Below, piece by piece: positions 46,316 through 59,248 of a DNA stretch of 64,000 nt. Under the pieces are notes generated by a model that ran no database searches, was not told the origin of the DNA, and saw only the letters and a list, made by a program, of their open reading frames with translations. Source of the DNA: Salticus scenicus (lineage: Eukaryota; Arthropoda; Arachnida; Araneae; Salticidae); the NCBI GenBank assembly GCA_963930645.1, contig OZ005648.1, positions 105,783,167-105,847,166 of the forward strand, in the 5' to 3' direction. The first letter of the stretch is position 1; the number at the start of each line of letters is the position of its first letter. Made by a program: the position numbers and the translations under genes.

Positions 46316-48163
46316 GTTTTGTACTTTTTACAGGAATTCTGTAACTAAAAACAATGGAACAATTTAAATATAATAGTACCTTTTTTTGGAGATCTTTAGT
46401 GGAGAAATCTTGCTAATTTTGTATGCTTCTGAAAGCTGATGTAATATATAAACGTCCTTAGAGACATCCGAAATATCTGTTCCCGAACCAATTTTGACTT
46501 GTGTTTCCGGCAGAGATTTGCAAGGCATTTCTAAAATCTGATATCCGGGCCCAATTTTACATGCTTCCAAGAAATTTTTTATGATATTTTCAGATGCTCG
46601 TGTAGAATTCAACGGGACCTTTTGAAGACACTGCCTTCAAATCATCAAAAGACGGCTTTAACCATTCGTAGTTACTTACGCAAAAAACTGGGATATCTGT
46701 AATAGGAAAACAATACAGAATTTGTGTTACAAAGGCTGAAATACGGAAATCTGAATAATGAATATTAAGTTTCAGTAAGTTCGCAACAATTGTATCGTGT
46801 CGAAGTGAGACAGGATGTGATAAGAAGAAAGTAGGCAATAAAATTGAAATATTTGGCGCTGTCATTGTTTGCATTGTGAAAGATCACCTTTTCTTTCGAC
46901 CTCAAACAATTAATGCGAATTTATTACATTTTATACTTTATTCAAAGTTTTGTACTTTTTTCAAGAATTTTGTCACTAAAAACAATGGAAAATTAAAAAA
47001 ATTATAGTACATTTTATGGTATCCCAGATTCTCTTAGAGGCATCAGGAGTATCTGTCAAGAAACAATTTTGGCTTGTGTTTCAGGAAGAGATGTGTAAAA
47101 CATCTCTATAATCAGATATCCTGGCACATTTTTACATGCTTCAAAGAACTTTTTTTTGATACTTCCAGAAGGTCTGGTAGAAGTTAAAGGGGCCTCCTGA
47201 ACACGCAACCTTTAAATCATCACGAGACAGCTGTAACCATCCGGAGACGCTTTCACACACATCTGGGATCTCTGTAATAAGAAAGCACTACAGATTTGGT
47301 GTATGAAAGTAAGAAGTACAGAACTTTGAATAATGAACATTAAAATGCAATAAGCTCTGAATAATTGTTTCGGGTCGAATCAAAGCACAATGTTTTGTCA
47401 TAAGAAGAAAGTAGGCTCGAAATCTGCTATAGCTGCCGTTTGATTGTTCGCCTTTAGTAGGTTCGTATTTTCTTTCGACCCGAAACAATTCTTGAATTTT
47501 GTGACATTTTAAGTGTTTAATCAAAGTTTTGTACTTTTTACAGGAATTCTGTAACTAAAAACAATGGAATAATTTTAAAAAAGATGGTGAGATTTGTGGA
47601 GATCTTTAATGGCGAAATCTTACAAATTTTGTATGCACCTGGAAGCTGATGTAATACATAAACTCTCCCTGAGACATCCGAAATACCTCTTCAAGAAACA
47701 ATTTTGGCTTGTGTTTCAGGGAGAGAATTGTAAAATATCTCTATAGTCAGATATCCGGGCACACTTTTACATGCTTCCAGGAACTTCTTTTTGAAACTAT
47801 CAGAAGATCTGGTAGACGTGAATGGGAACTTTTGAAGACACTGCATTGAAATCATCAGGCGACAACATTTATCATCCGGAGACATTTCCACACACACCTG
47901 GAATCTCTGTAATAAGAAAGCAATACTGATTTGGTGTATTAAAGTAAGATATACAAAAATTTGAATAATGAACATTAAATTGGAATAAGCTTGCGTCAAT
48001 TGTTTCGGGTAGGAACAAAACACAATAGTTTGTCGTACGAAGAAAGTCGTCTCGAAAACTGCAATAGTTGCAGCTTTGCTTGTTCGCCTTTAGTAGAGTC
48101 GTTTAGTTTTTCGACCCGAAAGAGTTGTTGCTAATTTACGACATTTTAAGGTGTTTATTCAAT
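46316..48163. repeat. HOR unit 16 (variant 1)
   Basis: A 46316-46946, B 46947-47525, C 47526-48163. It differs from units 12 and 14 at GATGGTGAGATTTG (about 47584), where they read GATGGTAAGATTTG. Confidence 0.9.
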
Positions 48164-50012
48164 GTTTTGTACTTTTTACAGGAATTCTGTAACTAAAAAC
48201 AATGGAACAATTTAAATATAATAGTACCTTTTTTTGGAGATCTTTAGTGGAGAAATCTTGCTAATTTTGTATGCTTCTGAAAGCTGATGTAATATATAAA
48301 CTTCCTTAGCGACATCCGAAATATCTGTTCCCGAACAAATTTTGACTTGTGTTTCCGGCAGAGATTTGCAAAGCATTTCTAAAATCTGATATCCGGGCCC
48401 ACTTTTACATGCTTCCAAGAAATTGTTTATGATATTTTCAGATGCTCGTGTAGAATTCAACGGGACCTTTTGAAGACACTGCCTTCAAATCATCAAAAGA
48501 CGGCTTTAACCATTCGTAGTTACTTACGCAAAAAACTGGGATATCTGTAATAGGAAAACAATACAGAATTTGTGTTACAAAGGCAGAAATACGGAAATCT
48601 GAATAATGAACATTAAGATGCAGTAAGTTCGCAACAATTGTATCGTGTCGAAGTGAGACAGGATGTGATAAGAAGAAAGTAGGCAATAAAATTGAAATAT
48701 TTGGCGCTTTCATTGTTTGCATTGTGAAAGATCACCTTTTTTTTCGACCTCAAACAATTAATGCGAATTTATTACATTTTATACTTTATTCAAAGTTTTG
48801 TACTTTTTACAAGAATTTTGTTACTAAAAACAATGGAACATTTAAAAAATTATAGTACCTTTTATTGTATCCCAGACTCTCTTAGAGGCATCAGGAGTAT
48901 CTGTCAAGAAACAATTTTGGCTTGTGTTTCAGGAAGAGATGTGTAAAACATCTCTATAATCAGATATCCTGGCACATTTTTACATGCTTCAAAGAACTTG
49001 TTTTTGATACTTCCAGAAGGTCTGGCAGAAGTTAAAGAGGCCTCCTGAACACGCAACATTTAAATCATCACGAGACAGCTGTAACCATCCGGAGACACTT
49101 TCACACACATCTGGGATCTCTGTAATAAGAAAGCACTACAGATTTGGTGTATCAAAGTAAGAAGTACAGAACTTTAAATAATGAATATTAAAATGCAATA
49201 AGCTCTTAATAATTGTTTCGGGTCGAATCAAAGCACAATATTTTGTCATAAGAAGAAAGTAGGCTCGAAAACTGCTATAGTTGCCGTTTGATTTTTTCGC
49301 CTTTAGTAGGTTCGTATTTTCTTTCGACCCGAAACAATTCTTGAGTTTTGTGACATTTTAAGTGTTTTATTCAAAGTTTTGTACTTTTTGCATGAATTCT
49401 GTAACTAAAAACAATGGAATAATTTTAAAATGATGGTACCATTTGTGGAGATCTATAATGGAGAAATCTTGCAAATTTTGTATGCACCTGGAAGCTGATG
49501 TAATACATAAACTCTCTTGGAGACATCCGGAATATCTCTTCAAGAAACTATTTTGGCTTGTGTTTCAGGGAGAGATGTGTAAAACATCTCTATAGTCAGA
49601 TATCCGGGAACACTTTTACATGCTTCCAGGAACTTCTTTTTGATACTATAAGAAGATCTGGTAGACGTGAATGGGAACTTTTGAAGTCACTGCATTGAAA
49701 TCATCAGGCGACATCATTTATCATCTGGAGACACTTTCACACACACCTGGAATCTCTGTAATAAGAAAGCAATACTGATTTGGTGTATCAAAGTAAGATG
49801 TACAAAAATATAAATAATGAACATTAAAATGGAATAAGCTTCCGACAATTGTTTCGGGCAGGAACAAAACACAATAGTTTGTCGTACGAAGAAAGTCGTC
49901 TCGAAAACTGCAATAGTTGCAGCTTTGCTTGGTCGCCTTTAGTAGAGTCGTTTAGTTTTTCGACCCGAAAGAGTTGTTGCTAATTTACGACATTTTAAGG
50001 TGTTTATTCAAT
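48164..50012. repeat. HOR unit 17 (variant 2)
   Basis: A 48164-48794, B 48795-49375, C 49376-50012. It has the variant-2 marks but drifts from units 13 and 15, for example TTTTATTGTATCCCAG in B and GATATTTTCAGATG in A. Confidence 0.9.
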
Positions 50013-51862
50013 GTTTTGTACTTTTTACAGGAATTCTGTAACTAAAAACAATGGAACAATTTAAATATAATAGTACCTTTTTTTGGAGATCTTTAGTGGA
50101 GAAATCTTGCTAATATTGTATGCTTCTGAAAGCTGATGTAATATATAAACTTCCTTAGCGACATCCGAAATATCTGTTCCCGAACCAATTTTGACTTGTG
50201 TTTCCGGCAGAGATTTGCAAAGCATTTCTAAAATCTGATATCCGGGCCCACTTTTACATGCTTCCAAGAAATTTTTTATGATATTTTCAGATGCTCGTGT
50301 AGAATTCAACGGGACCTTTTGAAGACACTGCCTTCAAATCATCAAAAGACGGCATTAACCATTCGTAGTTACTTACGCAAAAAACTGGGATATCTGTAAT
50401 AGGAAAACAATACAGAATTTGTGTTACAAAGGCAGAAATACGGAAATCTGAATAATGAACATTAAGATGCAGTAAGTTCGCAACAATTGTATCGTGTCGA
50501 AGTGAGACAGGATGTGATAAGAAGAAAGTAGGCAATAAAAATGAAATATTTGGCGCTGTCATTGTTTGCATTGTGAAAGATCACCTTTTTTTTCGACCTC
50601 AAACAATTAATGCGAATTTATTACATTTTATACTTTATTCAAAGTTTTGTACTTTTTACAAGAAATTTGTTACTAAAAACAATGGAAAATTTAATAAATT
50701 ATAGTACCTTTTATGGTATCCCAGACTCTCTTAGAGGCATCAGGAGTATCTGTCAAGAAACAATTTTGGCTTGTGTTTCAGGAAGAGATGTGTAAAACAT
50801 CTCTATAATCAGATATCCTGGCACATTTTTACATGCTTCAAAGAACTTGTTTTTGATACTTCCAGAAGGTCTGGCAGAAGTTAAAGAGGCCTCCTGAACA
50901 CGCAACATTTAAATCATCACGAGACAGCTGTAACCATCCGGAGACACTTTCACACACATCTGGGATCTCTGTAATAAGAAATCACTACAGATTTGGTGTA
51001 TCAAAGTAAGAAGTACAGAACTTTGAATAATGAACATTAAAATGCAATAAGCTCTGAATAATTGTTTCGGGTCGAATCAAAGCACAATGTTTTGTCATAA
51101 GAAGAAAGTAGGCTGGAAAACTGCTATAGTTGCCGTTTGATTGTTCGCCTTTAGTAGGTTCGTATTTTCTTTCGACCCGAAACAATTCTTGAGTTTTGTG
51201 ACATTTTAAGTGTTTTATTCAAAGTTTTGTACTTTTTGCAGGAAATCTGTAACTAAAAACAATGGAATAATTTTAAAAAGATGGTACCATTTGTGGAGAT
51301 CTATAATGGAGAAATCTTGCAAATTTTGTATGCACCTGGAAGCTGATGTAATACATAAACTCTCTTGGAGACATCCGGAATATCTCTTCAAGAAACTATT
51401 TTGGCTTGTGTTTCAGGGAGAGATGTGTAAAACATCTCTATAGTCAGATATCCGGGAACACTTTTACATGCTTCCAGGAACTTCTTTTTGATACTATGAG
51501 AAGATCTGGTAGACGTGAATGGGAACTTTTGAAGTCACTGCATTGAAATCATCAGGAGACATCATTTATCATCCGGAGACACTTTCACACACACCTGGAA
51601 TCTCTGTATAATAAGAAAGCAATACTGATTTGGTGTATCAAAGTAAGATGTACAAAAATATAAATAATGAACATTAAAATGGAATAAGCTTCCGACAATT
51701 GTTTCGGGCAGGAACAAAATACAATAGTTTGTCGTACGAAGAAAGTCGTCTCGAAAACTGCAATAGTTGCAGCTTTGCTTGGTCGACTTTAGTAGAGTCG
51801 TTTAGTTTTTCGACCCGAAAGAGTTGTTGCTAATTTACGACATTTTAAGGTGTTTATTCAAT
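50013..51862. repeat. HOR unit 18
   Basis: A 50013-50643, B 50644-51223, C 51224-51862 (1850 bp in total). A 2-bp insertion in C (CTCTGTATAATAAG) explains the extra length. Private changes include GACGGCATTAACC in A. Confidence 0.88.
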
Positions 51863-53704
51863 GTTTTGTACTTTTTACAGGAATTCTGTAACTAAAAACA
51901 ATGGAACAATTTAAATATAATAGTACCTTTTTTTGGAGATCTTTAGTGGAGAAATCTTGCTAATTTTGTATGCTTCTGAAACTGATGTAATATATAAACT
52001 TCCTTAGAGACATCCGAAATATCTGTTCCCGAACCAATTTTGACTTGTGTTTCCGGCAGAGATTTGCAAAGCATTTCTAAAATCTGATATCCGGGCCCAC
52101 TTTTACATGCTTCCAAGAAATTTTTATGATATTTTCAGATGCTCGTGTAGAATTCAACGGGACCTTTTGAAGACACTGCCTTCAAATCATCAAAAGACGG
52201 CTTTAACCATTCGTAGTTACTTACGCAAAAAACTGGGATATCTGTAATAGGAAAACAATACAGAATTTGTGTTACAAAGGCAGAAATACGGAAATCTGAA
52301 TAATGAATATTAAGTTTCAGTAAGTTCGCAACAATTGTATCGTGTCGAAGTGAGACAGGATGTGATAAGAAGAAAGTAGGCAATAAAATTGAAATATTTG
52401 GCGCTGTCATTGTTTGCATTGTGAAAGATCACCTTTTCTTTCGACCTCAAACAATTAATGCGAATTTATTACATTTTATACTTTATTCAAAATTTTGTAC
52501 TTTTTACAAGAATTTTGTTACTAAAAACAATGGAAAATTAAAAAAATTATAGTACCTTTTATGGTATCCCAGATTCTCTTAGAGGCATCAGGAGTATCTG
52601 TCAAGAAACAATTTTGGTTTGTGTTTCAGGAAGAGATGTGTAAAACATCTCTATAATCAGATATCCTGGCACATTTTTACATGCTTTAAAGAACTTTTTT
52701 TTGATACTTCCAGAAGGTCTGGCAGAAGTTAAAGGGGCCTCCTGAACACGCAACCTTTAAATCATCACGAGACAGCTGTAACCATCCGGAGACACTTTCA
52801 CACACATCTGGGATCTCTGTAATAAGAAAGCACTACAGATTTGGTGTATGAAAGTAAGAAGTACAGAACTTTGAATAATGAACATTAAAATGCAATAAGC
52901 TCTTAATAATTGTTTCGGGTCGAATCAAAGCACAATATTTTGTCATAAGAAGAAAGTAGGCTCGAAAACTGCAATAGTTGCCGTTTGATTGTTCGCCTTT
53001 AGTAGGTTCGTATTTTCTTTCGACCCGAAACAATTCTTGAATTTTCTGACATTTTAAGTGTTTTATTCAAAGTTTTGTACTTTTTGCATGAATTCTGTAA
53101 CTAAAAACAATGGAATAATTTTAAAAAGACGGTACCATTTGTGGAGATCTATAATGGAGAAATCTTGCAAATTTTGTATGCACCTGGAAGCTGATGTAAT
53201 ACATAAACTCTCTTGGAGACATCCGGAATACCTCTTCAAGAAACAATTTTGGTTTGTGTTTCAGGGAGAGATGTGTAAAACATCTAGTCAAATATCCGGG
53301 CACACTCTTACATGCTTCCAGGAACTTTTTTTTGATACTATGAGAAGATCTGGTAGACGTGAATGGGAACTTTTGAAGTCACTGCATTGAAATCATCAGG
53401 AGACATCATTTATCATCCGGAGACACTTTCACACACACCTGGAATCTCTGTAATAAGAAAGCAATACTGATTTGGTGTATCAAAGTAAGATGTACAAAAA
53501 TATAAATAATGAACATTAAAATGGAATAAGCTTCCGACAATTGTTTCGGGCAGGAACAAAACACAATAGTTTGTCGTACGAAGAAAGTCGTCTCGAAAAC
53601 TGCAATAGTTGCAGCTTTGCTTGTTCTCCTTTAGTAGAGTCGTTTAGTTTTTCGTCCCGAAAGAGTTGTTGCTAATTTACGACATTTTAAGGTGTTTATT
53701 CAAT
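51863..53704. repeat. HOR unit 19
   Basis: A 51863-52491, B 52492-53071, C 53072-53704 (1842 bp in total). It has the variant-1 mark TTAAGTTTCAG and several small deletions (CTGAAACTGATG, AAATTTTTATG, ACATCTAGTCAAATATCC). Confidence 0.88.
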
Positions 53705-55552
53705 GTTTTGTACTTTTTACAGGAATTCTGTAACTAAAAACAATGGAACAATTTAAATATAATAGTACCTTTTTTTGGAGATCTTTAGTGGAGAAATCTT
53801 GCTAATTTTGTATGCTTCTGAAAGCTGATGTAATATATAAACTTCCTTAGCGACATCCGAAATATCTGTTCCCGAACCAATTTTGACTTCTGTTTCCGAC
53901 AGAGATTTGCAAAGCATTTCTAAAATCTGATATCCGGGCCCACTTTTACATGCTTCCAAGAAATTTTTTATGATATTTTCAGAAGCTCGTATAGAATTCA
54001 ACGGGACCTTTTGAAGACACTGCCTTCAAATCATCAAAAGACGGCTTTAACCATTCGTAGTTACTTACGCAAAAAACTGGGATATCTGTAATAGGAAAAC
54101 AATGCAGAATTTGTGTTACAAAGGCAGAAATACAGAAATCTGAGTAATGAACATTAAGATGCAGTAAGTTCGCAACAATTGTATCCTGTCGAAGTAAGAC
54201 AGGATGTAATAAGTAGAAACTAGGCAATAAAACTGAAATATTTGGCGCTTTCATTGTTTGCATTGTGAAAGATCACCTTTTCTTTCGACCTCAAACAATT
54301 AATGCGAATTTATTACATTTTATACTTTATTCAAAGTTTTGTACTTTTTACAAGAATTTTGTTACTAAAAACAATGGAACATTTAAAAAATTATAGTACC
54401 TTTTATGGTATCCCAGACTCTCTTAGAGGCATCAGGAGTATCTGTCAAGAAACAATTTTGGCTTGTGTTTCAGGAAGAGATGTGTAAAACATCTCTATAA
54501 TCAGATATCCTGGCACATTTTTACATGCTTCAAAGAACGTCTTTTTGATACTTCCAGAAGGTCTGGCAGAGGTTAAAGGGGCCTCTTGAACACGCAACCT
54601 TTAAATCATCACGAGACAGCTGTAACCATCCGGAGACACTTTCACACACATCTGGGATCTCTGTAATAAGAAAGCACTACAGATTTGGTGTATTAAAGTA
54701 AGAAGTACAGAACTTTGAATAATGAACATTAAAATGCAATAAACTCTGAATAATTGTTTCGGGTCGAATCAAAGCCCAGTATATTGTCATAAGAAGAAAG
54801 TAGGCTCGAAAACTGCTATAGCTGCCGTTTGATTGTTCGCCTATAGTAGGTTCGTATTTTCTATTGACCCGAAACAATTCTTGAGTTTTGTGACATTTTA
54901 AGTGTTTTATTCAAAGTTTTGTACTTTTTGCAGGAATTCTGTAACTAAAAACAATGGAATAATTTTAAAAAGATGGTACCACTTCTGGAGATCTTTAATG
55001 GAGAAATCTTACAAAATTTGTATGCACCTGGAAGCTGATGTAATACATAAACTCTCTTGGAGACATCCGGAATACCTCTTCAAGAAACAATTTTGGCTTG
55101 TGTTTCAGGGAGAGATGTGTAAAACATCTCTATAGTCAAATATCCGGGCACTCTCTTACATGCTTCCAGGAACTTGTTTTTGATACTATGAGAAGATCTG
55201 GTAGACGTGAATGGGAACTTTTGAAGACACTGCATTGAAATCATCAGGCGACATCATTTATCATCCTGAGACACTTTCACACACACCTGGAATCTCTGTA
55301 ATAAGAAAGCAATACTGATTTGGTGTATCAAAGTAAGATGTACAAAAATATAAATAATGAACATTAAAATGGAATAAGCTTCCGACAATTGTTTCGGGCA
55401 GGAACAAAACACAATAGTTTGTCGTACGAAGAAAGTCGTCTCGAAAACTGCAATAGTTGCAGCTTTGCTTGTTCTCCTTTAGTAGAGTCGTTTAGTTTTT
55501 CGTCCCGAAAGAGTTGTTGCTAATTTACGACATTTTAAGGTGTTTATTCAAT
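53705..55552. repeat. HOR unit 20 (homogenised block, copy 1)
   Basis: A 53705-54335, B 54336-54915, C 54916-55552. Marks shared with units 21 and 22 only include ATCCTGTCGAAGTAAGACAG, GTAATAAGTAGAAACTAGG, and CTATTGACCCGAAAC in B. Confidence 0.9.
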
Positions 55553-57400
55553 GTTTTGTACTTTTTACAGGAATTCTGTAACTAAAAACAATGGAACAAT
55601 TTAAATACAATAGTACCTTTTTTTGGAGATCTTTAGTGGAGAAATCTTGCTAATTTTGTATGCTTCTGAAAGCTGATGTAATATATAAACTTCCTTAGCG
55701 ACATCCGAAATATCTGTTCCCGAACCAATTTTGACTTCTGTTTCCGACAGAGATTTGCAAAGCATTTCTAAAATCTGTTATCCGGGCCCACTTTTACATG
55801 CTTCCAAGAAATTTTTTATGATATTTTCAGAAGCTCGTATAGAATTCAACGGGACCTTTTGAAGACACTGCCTTCAAATCATCAAAAGACGGCTTTAACC
55901 ATTCGTAGTTACTTACGCAAAAAACTGGGATATCTGTAATAGGAAAACAATACAGAATTTGTGTTACAAAGGCAGAAATACAGAAATCTGAGTAATGAAC
56001 ATTAAGATGCAGTAAGTTCGCAACAATTGTATCCTGTCGAAGTAAGACAGGATGTAATAAGTAGAAACTAGGCAATAAAACTGAAATATTTGGCGCTTTC
56101 ATTGTTTGCATTGTGAAAGATCACCTTTTCTTTCGACCTCAAACAATTAATGCGAATTTATTACATTTTATACTTTATTCAAAGTTTTGTACTTTTTACA
56201 AGAATTTTGTAACTAAAAACAATGGAACATTTAAAAAATTATAGTACCTTTTATGGTATCCCAGACTCTCTTAGAGGCATCAGGAGTATCTGTCAAGAAA
56301 CAATTTTGGCTTGTGTTTCAGGAAGAGATGTGTAAAACATCTCTATAATCAGATATCCTGGCACATTTTTACATGCTTCAAAGAACGTCTTTTTGATACT
56401 TCAGGAAGGTCTGGCAGAGGTTAAAGGGGCCTCTTGAACACGCAACCTTTAAATCATCACGAGACAGCTGTAACCATCCGGAGACACTTTCACACACATC
56501 TGGGATCTCTGTAATAAGAAAGCACTACAGATTTGGTGTATTAAAGTAAGAAGTACAGAACTTTGAATAATGAACATTAAAATGCAATAAACTCTGAATA
56601 ATTGTTTCGGGTCGAATCAAAGCCCAATATATTGTCATAAGAAGAAAGTAGGCTCGAAAACTGCTATAGCTGCCGTTTGATTGTTCGCCTATAGTAGGTT
56701 CGTATTTTCTATTGACCCGAAACAATTCTTGAGTTTTGTGACATTTTAAGTGTTTTATTCAAAGTTTTGTACTTTTTGCAGGAATTCTGTAACTAAAAAC
56801 AATGGAATAATTTTAAAAAGATGGTACCACTTCTGGAGATCTTTAATGGAGAAATCTTACAAAATTTGTATGCACCTGGAAGCTGATGTAATACATAAAC
56901 TCTCTTGGAGACATCCGGAATACCTCTTCAAGAAACAATTTTGGCTTGTGTTTCAGGGAGAGATGTGTAAAACATCTCTATAGTCAAATATCCGGGCACT
57001 CTCTTACATGCTTCCAGGAACTTGTTTTTGATACTATGAGAAGATCTGGTAGACGTGAATGGGAACTTTTGAAGACACTGCATTGAAATCATCAGGCGAC
57101 ATCATTTATCATCCTGAGACACTTTCACACACACCTGGAATCTCTGTAATAAGAAAGCAATACTGATTTGGTGTATCAAAGTAAGATGTACAAAAATATA
57201 AATAATGAACATTAAAATGGAATAAGCTTCCGACAATTGTTTCGGGCAGGAACAAAACACAATAGTTTGTCGTACGAAGAAAGTCGTCTCGAAAACTGCA
57301 ATAGTTGCAGCTTTGCTTGTTCTCCTTTAGTAGAGTCGTTTAGTTTTTCGTCCCGAAAGAGTTGTTGCTAATTTACGACATTTTAAGGTGTTTATTCAAT
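55553..57400. repeat. HOR unit 21 (homogenised block, copy 2)
   Basis: A 55553-56183, B 56184-56763, C 56764-57400. Almost the same as units 20 and 22. Private changes include AATCTGTTATCCGGG in A and CTTCAGGAAGG in B. Confidence 0.9.
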
Positions 57401-59248
57401 GTTTTGTACTTTTTACAGGAATTCTGTAACTAAAAACAATGGAACAATTTAAATACAATAGTACCTTTTTTTGGAGATCTTTAGTGGAGAAATCTTGCTA
57501 ATTTTGTATGCTTCTGAAAGCTGATGTAATATATAAACTTCCTTAGCGACATCCGAAATATCTGTTCCCGAACCAATTTTGACTTCTGTTTCCGACAGAG
57601 ATTTGCAAAGCATTTCTAAAATCTGATATCCGGGCCCACTTTTACATGCTTCCAAGAAATTTTTTATGATATTTTCAGAAGCTCGTATAGAATTCAACGG
57701 GACCTTTTGAAGACACTGCCTTCAAATCATCAAAAGACGGCTTTAACCATTTGTAGTTACTTACGCAAAAAACTGGGATATCTGTAATAGGAAAACAATA
57801 CAGAATTTGTGTTACAAAGGCAGAAATACAGAAATCTGAGTAATGAACATTAAGATGCAGTAAGTTCGCAACAATTGTATCCTGTCGAAGTAAGACAGGA
57901 TGTAATAAGTAGAAACTAGGCAATAAAACTGAAATATTTGGCGCTTTCATTGTTTGCATTGTGAAAGATCACCTTTTCTTTCGACCTCAAACAATTAATG
58001 CGAATTTATTACATTTTATACTTTATTCAAAGTTTTGTACTTTTTACAAGAATTTTGTAACTAAAAACAATGGAACATTTAAAAAATTATAGTACCTTTT
58101 ATGGTATCCCAGACTCTCTTAGAGGCATCAGGAGTATCTGTCAAGAAACAATTTTGGCTTGTGTTTCAGGAAGAGATGTGTAAAACATCTCTATAATCAG
58201 ATATCCTGGCACATTTTTACATGCTTCAAAGAACGTCTTTTTGATACTTCCAGAAGGTCTGGCAGAGGTTAAAGGGGCCTCTTGAACACGCAACCTTTAA
58301 ATCATCACGAGACAGCTGTAACCATCCGGAGACACTTTCACACACATCTGGGATCTCTGTAATAAGAAAGCACTACAGATTTGGTGTATTAAAGTAAGAA
58401 GTACAGAACTTTGAATAATGAACATTAAAATGCAATAAACTCTGAATAATTGTTTCGGGTCGAATCAAAGCCCAATATATTGTCATAAGAAGAAAGTAGG
58501 CTCGAAAACTGCTATAGCTGCCGTTTGATTGTTCGCCTATAGTAGGTTCGTATTTTCTATTGACCCGAAACAATTCTTGAGTTTTGTGACATTTTAAGTG
58601 TTTTATTCAAAGTTTTGTACTTTTTGCAGGAATTCTGTAACTAAAAACAATGGAATAATTTTAAAAAGATGGTACCACTTCTGGAGATCTTTAATGGAGA
58701 AATCTTACAAAATTTGTATGCACCTGGAAGCTGATGTAATACATAAACTCTCTTGGAGACATCCGGAATACCTCTTCAAGAAACAATTTTGGCTTGTGTT
58801 TCAGGGAGAGATGTGTAAAACATCTCTATAGTCAAATATCCGGGCACTCTCTTACATGCTTCCAGGAACTTGTTTTTGATACTATGAGAAGATCTGGTAG
58901 ACGTGAATGGGAACTTTTGAAGACACTGCATTGAAATCATCAGGCGACATCATTTATCATCCTGAGACACTTTCACACACACCTGGAATCTCTGTAATAA
59001 GAAAGCAATACTGATTTGGTGTATCAAAGTAAGATGTACAAAAATTTAAATAATGAACATTAAAATGGAATAAGCTTGCGACAATTGTTTCGGGTAGGAA
59101 CAAAACACAATAGTTTGTCGTACGAAGAAAGTCGTCTCGAAAACTGCAATAGGTGCAGCTTTGCTTGTTCGCCTTTAGTAGAGTCGTTTAGTTTTTCGAC
59201 CCGAAAGAGTTGTTGCTAATTTACGACATTTTAAGGTGTTTATTCAAT
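57401..59248. repeat. HOR unit 22 (homogenised block, copy 3)
   Basis: A 57401-58031, B 58032-58611, C 58612-59248. Its A shares AAATACAATAG with unit 21, but the C end reverts to the common TTGCGACAATTGTTTCGGG form, so the block boundary lies inside this C monomer at about 59045-59080. Confidence 0.9.

Larger units (their letters stand above)
38925..50012. repeat. Super-repeat block: 3696-bp dimers of the HOR
   Basis: Units 12 to 17 alternate variant 1 and variant 2, so the effective amplified unit is 3696 bp (six monomers). Three dimers are present: 38925-42620, 42621-46315 and 46316-50012. Only scattered single-base differences were noticed between the first two. Confidence 0.85.
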
